Source: Propionibacteriaceae bacterium
GTDB taxonomy: Bacteria; Actinomycetota; Actinomycetes; Propionibacteriales; Propionibacteriaceae
Direction: 5' to 3'
NCBI GenBank assembly: GCA_009781325.1
Contig: WQYJ01000141.1
Span: 1 to 5,662, forward strand
DNA: 5,662 bases
Positions within the stretch are counted from its first letter, which is position 1, and each line of letters opens with the position of its first letter. The notes beneath the pieces are model-generated. The model was not told the DNA's origin. It was given only the letters and a program-made list of their open reading frames with translations, and made no database searches. Shown piece after piece: positions 1 to 4,307 of this stretch. Both the position numbers and the translations under genes were made by a program.

Positions 1-126
1 CTCCAGACACGCGCTCGTGGAACCCGCCGCCGAACTGAGGCTCTGGCGCCCCGATGCCCTGGAATTGCCCTGGAAATCAACCGCGAACGGTCGCCAGCAT
101 CCGGAAAGATGGACACCACGGAAGAA

Positions 127-157
127 GCGATCTTCCCTAGTCAAAATAGGAAATCGC
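127..157. repeat. Hairpin / imperfect palindrome within repeat copy 1
   Basis: GCGAT (127-131) pairs with ATCGC (153-157), and TTCC with GGAA further in, around a short central spacer containing GTCAAAA. One-base bulges interrupt the left arm. The same dyad is present in copy 2 at 2066-2094, although surrounding bases have drifted, which suggests that the symmetry matters. There is no T-run on either side, so a Rho-independent terminator is unlikely. A recombinase core site or a protein-binding dyad fits better. Confidence 0.55.
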
Positions 158-200
158 CAACAACCAGCCTTACCGCCGCTAACCAGAACGGGCTCTGACC

Positions 201-250
201 CGCAAGGGGTCGCAGGTTCAAAACTCGCTTCGCTCACCTATCAACCCGAC
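201..250 (+). other. Degenerate tRNA-Pro-like 3' half, disrupted
   Basis: The segment keeps AAGGGGTCGCAGGTTCAAA (204-222) and TCAACCCGAC (241-250), which in copy 2 form the variable loop, T-arm and acceptor strand of a tRNA-Pro-like 3' half. Here the 3' strand of the T-stem is replaced by an unrelated 18-nt stretch (223-240), so it cannot fold as a tRNA arm. No 5' half is present. It is a scar, not a tRNA gene. Confidence 0.5.
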
Positions 251-261
251 AAAAGATCTTG

Positions 262-402
262 TTGTGACCTTGCCCGTGCCGGGGCCCCATGACACGTTCA
301 CAAGTCCATGCGATAACAGCTGAGCAGGGAGTGGGAACCTTGGATGACATACTGGCTGGGTTTATCCTGGAATTGTCGATACTGCCCCCATGAGGCACCA
401 AC
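262..402. other. Intergenic spacer upstream of the AlbA_2 gene, with one dispersed motif
   Basis: No gene is visible. The spacer opens with a GC-rich dispersed motif (GGGGCCCCATGACACGTTCA, 281-300), related to 3943-3959, 5376-5398 and 5552-5590. The only promoter-like pair is TTGGAT (340-345) and TTTATC (361-366) with a 15-bp spacer, which is too poor to call. The AlbA_2 gene probably has its own promoter here, but I cannot place it. Confidence 0.4.
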
Positions 403-410
403 AAGGAGGA
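403..410 (+). promoter_or_regulatory. Strong ribosome binding site deciding a GTG start
   Basis: AAGGAGGA ends nine bases before GTG at 420. An ATG overlaps the end of this site at 410-412, but its frame stops after ten codons. The Shine-Dalgarno spacing therefore selects the GTG. Confidence 0.8.
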
Positions 411-419
411 TGATCGTCT

Positions 420-1925
420 GTGCCTTATCTTCTGACGGCTGATGCGGTTGAGCACGTTGAGCAACCTGAGGGCAAGACCCGTGAGTATAAGCAGGATTTG
501 TCGTCGCCTGAGAAGGCTATGCGTGCCATTGTCGCCTTCGCCAACTCTGCAGGTGGGCAACTCGTTGTCGGTGTTGCTGATGATGGCAAGGTAGTTGGTG
601 TTGCCGATCCATTGCTAGAGCAGGAACGGTTGACCAATCTGATCGTCGACTGGGTTTCGCCTCAGATCCTTCCAGTTGTAGAGATGGTGCCGTTGGCAGG
701 TGCCACAGTTGTAGTGGCGGATGTGGCGGTGAGCAGCCTTCGTCCTCATTTCTTGACCAGGCACGGCAAGGAAGACGGTACGTACATCAGGACTGCTGCT
801 ACCAACCGAAAGGCAGGCCCAGATTTCATTGCGGAACTGGAGCGGAACGCCAGAGGGATACCGTACGATAGGTTGCCAGCCTTCACCGCGACGATGGATG
901 ATCTTGATCTTGAAGTCTTTGCCGAGCAATTAGGACGCGAGGTTGATGAGCGCACCTTAAAGACGCTGGAGATGGTCGTCGAAGACCAAGGGCAGCTCAA
1001 CCCGACTAATGGAGGCTTGTTGATTGCTTGCCCTTATCCCGAGCGGTTCTTCCCATTCGCATGGGTACAGTGCGCTCGATTTCGAGGTCCGACGAAGCGA
1101 GATATCTGGGATCAAGAAGACATCTACGGCCCCCTGCCACTGGCGATTGACAAAGTAATGCGGTTTCTCAAGCAAAATGCTTTCAAGCACGCCGAGTTCG
1201 GAGAGATATATCGAAGGGATGTTTGGTCGATCCCAATCGAACCCCTGCGGGAGATCGTCACCAACGCTTTGCTGCACGCTTCCTACTCGACGCACGGTAC
1301 TCCGATTAAGGTGGCGTTCCTGGATCGCACGATTGAAATCGAGAGTCCCGGTGGGCTGATGCCATCGGTGAGCATCGAGGACATGGTCAAGGGTGTCTCA
1401 GTGGTTCGTAACCACGTAGTCGCCCGCGTGTTCAAGGAACTCGGGTTGATTGAGCGATGGGGAACGGGTCTTCCTCAGGCGATCCAAGCGCTAACCGACG
1501 CGGGGTTGCCTGCCCCGGAGTTTCAGGAGTTGCCGATCAGCCTGCGAGTAGTCGTCCACATAAAGGATCACTCAGTCACCCCAGAAGCTATTAGAGTCGA
1601 TCAACTTATACACCTAGACACCGAGCCAGGTGTATATGTGTATAAGTCGGGTGTACAAGTGCCAGCAAGCGCAGCGATTGTTCTACAGACTGTGTCTACT
1701 GGCCCAGCGAGCCGTAGCGAGCTTTTGTCGGCGGTCGGTCTTTCCCAGTCGCCTAACAATTACTTGAGACACATCCTCCCACTTGTCGAAGCTGGATTGT
1801 TGGCACTTTCGATCCCCGACAAGCCACGCAGTTCTCAGCAGCGTTACCTCATCACCGATGCGGGGCGAGAATGGCTTGCTGCTCATAAGGAAGCGCCTCG
1901 AAGCGGCGCATCTGCTAGACCTTGA
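420..1925 (+). CDS. AlbA_2 (Schlafen-like) / GHKL-type ATP-binding putative regulator, COG2865 family
   Basis: This 501-residue protein starts at GTG, with AAGGAGGA nine bases upstream. Residues about 20-135 form an AlbA_2 domain: REYKQDLS (21-28), FANSAGGQLVVGVADDG (40-56) and YIRTAATNRKA (122-132). Residues about 270-380 match the HATPase_c_4 module of this family: EIVTNALLHASY (278-289), ESPGGL (308-313), RNHVVARVF (330-338) and ERWGTGLPQAI (345-355). Residues about 425-485 form a winged helix with the typical SIPDKPRSSQQRY motif (464-476). The length is normal and the gene looks intact. Relatives are often labelled 'RecG-like helicase' or 'transcriptional regulator', but no helicase motifs are present. 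It probably binds nucleic acid and a nucleotide in the cytoplasm; its biochemical function is not established. It stands alone, flanked by two copies of the long repeat, and a second family member survives as a fragment at 3953-4246. A defence or regulatory cargo role is inferred from this context only. Confidence 0.9.
   Translation: MPYLLTADAVEHVEQPEGKTREYKQDLSSPEKAMRAIVAFANSAGGQLVVGVADDGKVVGVADPLLEQERLTNLIVDWVSPQILPVVEMVPLAGATVVVADVAVSSLRPHFLTRHGKEDGTYIRTAATNRKAGPDFIAELERNARGIPYDRLPAFTATMDDLDLEVFAEQLGREVDERTLKTLEMVVEDQGQLNPTNGGLLIACPYPERFFPFAWVQCARFRGPTKRDIWDQEDIYGPLPLAIDKVMRFLKQNAFKHAEFGEIYRRDVWSIPIEPLREIVTNALLHASYSTHGTPIKVAFLDRTIEIESPGGLMPSVSIEDMVKGVSVVRNHVVARVFKELGLIERWGTGLPQAIQALTDAGLPAPEFQELPISLRVVVHIKDHSVTPEAIRVDQLIHLDTEPGVYVYKSGVQVPASAAIVLQTVSTGPASRSELLSAVGLSQSPNNYLRHILPLVEAGLLALSIPDKPRSSQQRYLITDAGREWLAAHKEAPRSGASARP
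1604..1647. repeat. Inverted repeat inside the AlbA_2 coding sequence
   Basis: ACTTATACAC (1604-1613) and GTGTATAAGT (1638-1647) are perfect 10-bp inverted copies. TATACACCT (1607-1615) also pairs perfectly with AGGTGTATA (1628-1636), giving an alternative hairpin with a 12-nt loop. A near-copy, GTGTACAAGT, follows at 1651-1660. The segment encodes the linker before the C-terminal winged helix, so it may simply be a variable linker, or it may be a binding site. Confidence 0.6.
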
Positions 1926-1989
1926 ACCCGGTTTCCAGCCCTCGCGGGCGATACTCCCGACTCAAGCCTGCTCCGCGAGAGCTAGGCCG
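1926..1989. other. Spacer between the AlbA_2 gene and repeat copy 2
   Basis: Sixty-four bases with no gene and no convincing terminator. A short imperfect dyad (CTCGCGGG at 1942-1949, CTCCGCGAG at 1972-1980) lacks a following T-run. Confidence 0.4.
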
Positions 1990-2065
1990 CGATGCCCTGG
2001 AGTTCCCCTGGAAATGGACCGCGATCATCCGCCAGTATCCGGTAGGATAGTCGCTACGGAAGAAA

Positions 2066-2094
2066 CGATCTTTCCTAGTCAAACCAGGAAATCG
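2066..2094. repeat. Hairpin / imperfect palindrome within repeat copy 2
   Basis: CGAT (2066-2069) pairs with ATCG (2091-2094), and TTCCT with AGGAA, around AGTCAAACC, with a two-base bulge in the left arm. The innermost perfect arms, TTTCCT and AGGAAA, are separated by nine bases. This resembles the layout of a tyrosine-recombinase core, but no recombinase is present to support that. Confidence 0.55.
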
Positions 2095-2131
2095 CCAACA
2101 ACCGGGGCTAGTCGCCACCAACCAGAACGGG

Positions 2132-2177
2132 CTTGGACCCGCCAAGGGGTCGCAGGTTCAAATCCTGTCAACCCGAC
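2132..2177 (+). other. tRNA-Pro-like 3' half (possible attachment-site scar)
   Basis: The spacing matches a tRNA from the anticodon stem onward. CTTGG (2132-2136) pairs with CCAAG (2142-2146). A 5-nt variable loop, GGGTC (2147-2151), follows. The T-stem GCAGG (2152-2156) and CCTGT (2164-2168) encloses the loop TTCAAAT. Then come the 7-nt acceptor strand CAACCCG (2169-2175) and discriminator A. The anticodon loop is only ACCCG, and no matching CGGGTTG, D-arm or 5' half lies upstream, so this is not a functional tRNA. The sequence resembles the 3' half of bacterial tRNA-Pro. From established knowledge, the tRNA-Pro 3' end is the att site of pSAM2. That this is an att scar is inference. Confidence 0.55.
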
Positions 2178-2244
2178 AAAAGATCTTGAAGCGATCTTGA
2201 CTGGGGGTCCACCGACGATCGCGTCCATTCCTCTAACACTCTGC

Positions 2245-2289
2245 TCAGAGAAGATCCTTTACCAGTTCTTCATGTGCACGCGGCGAGAC
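2245..2289 (-). pseudogene. Remnant of the ddh 3' end (last 13-14 codons)
   Basis: Positions 2220-2288 align without gaps to 4283-4351 at close to 90% identity. In the ddh frame the remnant encodes SPRAHEELVKDLL followed by TGA, identical to the C-terminus of intact ddh. The codon differences are synonymous. Homology stops upstream of the serine codon, and the rest of the gene is absent. The silent differences suggest the scar came from a diverged but functional ddh, such as that of another strain, not from a recent local copy. It lies just downstream of repeat copy 2, as intact ddh lies beside copy 3. Confidence 0.8.
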
Positions 2290-2385
2290 GTTCTGTCGGT
2301 ATCGACGAACTGGGAACCGGAGCCGATCTTCTGACTCGTCACTGAGCAAACATCCCTGACGATCGGGCAGCTGCATACACAGAAT
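2290..2385. other. Spacer between the ddh scar and the AbiE promoter
   Basis: About 95 bases with no gene and no recognised motif. An open frame runs through on the plus strand to a TGA at 2332-2334, but it crosses the noncoding repeat and the ddh scar and resembles no known protein. Confidence 0.4.
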
Positions 2386-2422
2386 CAGACAAAACTATCC
2401 CAGAACTGGTATAGTTTTGTCC
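2386..2422 (+). promoter_or_regulatory. Candidate abiE promoter, probably leaderless
   Basis: TATAGT (2410-2415) matches the -10 consensus at five of six positions. CAGACA (2386-2391) is a partial -35 (GACA conserved) with an 18-bp spacer. Transcription would begin about seven bases after the -10, at or next to ATG 2423. No Shine-Dalgarno precedes that ATG, so a leaderless mRNA is the natural reading. Confidence 0.6.
2388..2421. promoter_or_regulatory. 34-bp palindromic operator over the abiE promoter
   Basis: GACAAAACTAT (2388-2398) and ATAGTTTTGTC (2411-2421) are perfect inverted copies. An inner CCAG/CTGG pair (2400-2403, 2406-2409) shares the same centre, so 15 of 17 positions are symmetric. 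The dyad covers the spacer and the -10 hexamer and ends one base before the AbiEi start codon. Known AbiEi antitoxins bind inverted repeats in their own promoters and repress the operon, and this position fits autorepression. Binding here is inferred, not shown. Confidence 0.8.
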
Positions 2423-2983
2423 ATGACAGCGCGGATGGATCTATGGGATGTGGCAGTCGAGCAGTACGGCTACGTCACGACTCGTGACGCCCAGAACCTG
2501 GCTATTGCATCCCTGGAGTTGACGAAACTGGCCGCCCGTGGCGCGCTAGAGCGGGTCTCCCAGGGGGTGTACCGCTTTCCGGAGTGGCCGATTGGAGCGA
2601 ATGATCACCTAATGGAGGCCGTGTTGTGGACGCGTGATCCGCACGCGGCGCTATCCCACGACACTGCACTCGATGTTTACGAGTTGTGCAATATCAATCC
2701 TGACAAGACCCACGTCACTATACCCAGGCGGGAGAAGAAGCTGCGTCGAAACAACGTACCTGCAGCTCTGGTCGTCCATTATGAGGACCTCGACGGGACT
2801 CAGATTGGCTGGTGGGAGCAGATACCGACCGTAACAGTGGCAACCGCCATCGACCAGTGCATCGCTAGCAGGGTGCGCCTTGATCTGGTGTTACAGGCTA
2901 TCGACACCGCGCGGCGTCAAGGCCGAATTGACCAGGCTACGGCTGAGCGCCAACGTCGCAATGCGAGGAAACCGCGCGCATGA
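2423..2983 (+). CDS. AbiEi-family type IV antitoxin / autorepressor
   Basis: This 186-residue cytoplasmic protein has an N-terminal winged helix (about 5-52, with GYVTTRDAQNLA and GALERVSQGVYR) typical of the AbiEi_4 domain. The C-terminal part (about 60-165) carries LSHDTALDVYEL (78-89) and THVTIPRREKK (96-106), as in AbiEi proteins. The length is normal. The family counteracts the AbiEii toxin and represses its own operon through the winged helix. I chose ATG 2423 because the promoter places the transcript start there and the palindrome ends at 2421. TTG 2417 would start inside the operator. ATG 2435 (residue 5) is possible but has no ribosome binding site. The basic tail (RQRRNARKPRA) may help DNA binding. 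The stop codon overlaps the toxin start by four bases (ATGA), so translation of the two is likely coupled. Confidence 0.9.
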   Translation: MTARMDLWDVAVEQYGYVTTRDAQNLAIASLELTKLAARGALERVSQGVYRFPEWPIGANDHLMEAVLWTRDPHAALSHDTALDVYELCNINPDKTHVTIPRREKKLRRNNVPAALVVHYEDLDGTQIGWWEQIPTVTVATAIDQCIASRVRLDLVLQAIDTARRQGRIDQATAERQRRNARKPRA

Positions 2984-3921
2984 GAGTTTTCGATCTTCCA
3001 GACAAACGCCGTCCCATCCCCAGTGTCCAAGCATTGAACAGGTGGTTGTCGGACGCGGAACGCGATACTGGTGTTACTCCGAAGCGATTGGGTCGGCTGG
3101 TTGCGTCCACCGTTGTCGTTGCTGCCCTGCAGCGTTCGCTCGGTGATGATCGACAGGCGCTATTCCTGGTTAAGGGTGGGGTGTACATCGAGTTCAACCT
3201 TGGCCTCCGGGCGCGCACGACCAGCGATGTGGACACTCTGTTCCGGGGTACTTTGGCTGAGTTCACCGACCGCTTGGACGAGTCCTTGACTCTACCGTGG
3301 GGGCCGTTCGAGTTGAGCCGTACTGAGGTCGAGATCATTGATGCGCCGAAGCTGGTCAAGCCGCGCCGGTTCTGGGTGCAGTTAAGTGCGAAGGGGGCAG
3401 TGTGGCGTCGCATCCAAGTCGAGGTCTCTTTCCCCGAGGGTCACATGGCCAGCCTGTCTCACCTGGTGCCTCCGCCGAACATCGGCTTCTTCGGGCTAGA
3501 TGCGCCAGACCATCTGATCGGCGTCGCGATGGATTACCAGGTCGCTCAAAAGCTGCATGCAGCCTCCGATCCAGACACGGACGGGTATGAGAATCAGCGT
3601 GTTCACGACATCTGCGATCTGCTGCTGCTCAAGGATGCTTTCTATCCTGGGCTTCCACCGGCCTCGCTAAGGGCGGCATGCGTCGACATCTTCGAGTATC
3701 GCGCTGGTGAGGCTGCCCAACTGGGGCTACCTGTCCGGCGCTGGCCTCCGATGTTCATGATCAATGACTTCTGGCGGATGGCGTACCCTCCGCTGGCCGA
3801 ATCCCTCGGCATCACACTGACGGTCGATGAGGCAGTCGCCGCCGTTGCTGAATGGGTCGCTCAAGTCGACGTTGCAAATGGGGAGCAGTCTCAGCGTGGC
3901 AGAAACCTAACGGTTTCGTGA
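2980..3921 (+). CDS. AbiEii/AbiGii-family nucleotidyltransferase toxin
   Basis: This 313-residue protein has the DNA polymerase beta-like nucleotidyltransferase fold of type IV toxins. The motifs occur in family order: KGG (65-67) followed by RARTTSDVDTLF (77-88), with the metal-binding DVD at 83-85; RRIQVEVS (143-150); DYQVAQKLHA (185-194, K191); and VHDICDLLLLKD (208-219). All look intact, so the toxin is probably active. Homologues in mycobacteria (MenT) transfer nucleotides to tRNA acceptor ends; the substrate here is unknown. The start is ATG 2980, with GAGGAA at 2965-2970, overlapping the antitoxin stop. With AbiEi it forms a bicistronic abortive-infection or toxin-antitoxin module regulated from the upstream palindrome. 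Confidence 0.92.
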   Translation: MRVFDLPDKRRPIPSVQALNRWLSDAERDTGVTPKRLGRLVASTVVVAALQRSLGDDRQALFLVKGGVYIEFNLGLRARTTSDVDTLFRGTLAEFTDRLDESLTLPWGPFELSRTEVEIIDAPKLVKPRRFWVQLSAKGAVWRRIQVEVSFPEGHMASLSHLVPPPNIGFFGLDAPDHLIGVAMDYQVAQKLHAASDPDTDGYENQRVHDICDLLLLKDAFYPGLPPASLRAACVDIFEYRAGEAAQLGLPVRRWPPMFMINDFWRMAYPPLAESLGITLTVDEAVAAVAEWVAQVDVANGEQSQRGRNLTVS

Positions 3922-3926
3922 TACTT

Positions 3927-3959
3927 CTGGCGTTCCGGCCAGCCCCCATGGCATGTTCA
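3927..3959. repeat. Small hairpin plus dispersed GC-rich motif after the AbiE operon
   Basis: CTGGC (3927-3931) and GCCAG (3938-3942) form a 5-bp stem five bases after the toxin stop. It lacks a T-run, so it is at best a weak terminator. It runs into CCCCCATGGCATGTTCA (3943-3959), similar to the motif at 284-300 and to those upstream of ddh. Confidence 0.35.
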
Positions 3960-4246
3960 TCAAGAACCACGATGTCACTTCAAGAGCCTCTTCACCCGAT
4001 GATGTCGTAACAGATGTCGCAAGAGATGTCGTAAGAGATGTCACTGTGGGTCTGACCAGCTCCGAGCGCAGCGTTCTGGCAATCCTTCGCTCATAAGGGT
4101 CAGTGCCAGCCCGCGAGTTGGCGTCGCAAACGGGCATGAGCGCCCGACAGACTCAGCGAATCCTAGTTGCCCTTGCCGACCAAGGCTTCATCAAGCGTGA
4201 AGGCTCAACGCGCTTTGGCAAGTGGGTCATCCTGAACGAGTCGTAA
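3953..4246 (+). pseudogene. C-terminal remnant of a second AlbA_2-family protein, split by a stop codon
   Basis: One reading frame runs from about 3953 to TAA 4244-4246, interrupted only by TAA at 4094-4096. It encodes a four-residue repeat (DVVT, DVAR, DVVR, DVTV; 4001-4048) built on a 12-bp DNA repeat. LTSSERSVLAILRS follows, then the stop, then GSVPARELASQTGMSARQTQ and RILVALADQGFIKREGSTRF. This order, a D-V-rich linker and then a winged helix ending in a basic wing, is typical of C-termini of AlbA_2/COG2865 proteins. The AlbA_2 and ATPase domains are missing. It is not a piece of the gene at 420-1925, whose C-terminus differs. ATG 3953 has no evident ribosome binding site. Restart at GTG 4103 could make a 47-residue winged-helix peptide, but AAGGG sits only three bases before it. 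Confidence 0.75.
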
Positions 4247-4274
4247 CCGGGGCCATGCCCTGGAATTGCCCCGG
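4247..4274. terminator. Stem-loop between converging genes
   Basis: CCGGGGC (4247-4253) pairs perfectly with GCCCCGG (4268-4274) around a 14-nt loop. It lies directly after the AlbA_2 remnant's stop and 34 bases downstream of the ddh stop. Neither strand has a proper T-run (ddh side: TTAC), so termination is plausible from position but weakly supported. Confidence 0.4.
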
Positions 4275-4286
4275 AGATCAACCGCG
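4254..4286. repeat. Short copy 3 of the long repeat (5' core only)
   Basis: ATGCCCTGGAATTGCC (4255-4270) and ATCAACCGCG (4277-4286) match 54-69 and 76-85 of copy 1 almost exactly, including the 11-bp tandem GCCCTGGAATT / GCCCCGGAGAT (4257-4278). The hairpin and tRNA-like half are absent. The sequence passes directly into TCCA and the ddh 3' flank, which is shared with 2224-2244. It therefore looks like a recombination or deletion junction. Confidence 0.75.
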
Positions 4287-4307
4287 TCCAACCCTCGAGC
4301 ACTTTGC

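Larger units (their letters stand above)
52..261. repeat. Long noncoding direct repeat, copy 1
   Basis: This segment matches 1990-2188 at roughly 80% identity by hand alignment, with a few small indels. It is noncoding: reading frames through it resemble no known protein, and the two copies differ by indels that are not multiples of three. In order it holds an 11-bp tandem core (GCCCTGGAATT then GCCCTGGAAAT, 56-77), a hairpin (127-157) and a tRNA-Pro-like 3' half (about 201-250), ending in AAAAGATCTTG at 251-261. Beyond 261 the copies diverge abruptly. A third, short copy of the 5' core lies next to ddh at 4254-4286. It is probably a recombination or integration-associated sequence; a structured RNA is the alternative. 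Confidence 0.8.
1990..2188. repeat. Long noncoding direct repeat, copy 2
   Basis: This is the partner of 52-261, in the same orientation. It keeps the 11-bp tandem core (1994-2015), the hairpin (2066-2094) and a better preserved tRNA-Pro-like 3' half (2132-2177). Homology ends at AAAAGATCTTG (2178-2188). The two copies bracket the AlbA_2 gene, so recombination between them would delete it cleanly, and the same pair could have carried it in. No recombinase gene is visible nearby. Confidence 0.8.

Noticed and set aside
3..38. Possible C-terminal tail of an upstream gene ending at TGA 36-38
   Set aside because: Only eleven codons are visible, they match nothing recognisable, and other frames are equally open at the window edge.
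127..157. Rho-independent terminator
   Set aside because: The dyad has no T-run on either strand and bulged arms.
17..292. Open frame across repeat copy 1
   Set aside because: It runs through the noncoding repeat and the tRNA-like half, and the homologous frame in copy 2 is not preserved.
420..1925. RecG helicase
   Set aside because: Databases often use this label for the family, but no Walker or helicase motifs are present; the domains are AlbA_2, GHKL-type ATPase and winged helix.
2132..2177. Functional tRNA gene
   Set aside because: The 5' acceptor strand and D-arm are missing and the anticodon loop has five bases, so no cloverleaf is possible.
1783..2334. 183-codon plus-strand open frame
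   Set aside because: It overlaps the AlbA_2 C-terminus in another frame, then crosses repeat copy 2 and the ddh scar; its composition is not protein-like.
2417..2422. TTG start for AbiEi
   Set aside because: It lies inside the operator palindrome, immediately after the -10 box, and would be upstream of or at the transcript start.
4001..4048. CRISPR-like or regulatory tandem repeat
   Set aside because: The 12-bp units have no spacers and are in frame, encoding a four-residue protein repeat.
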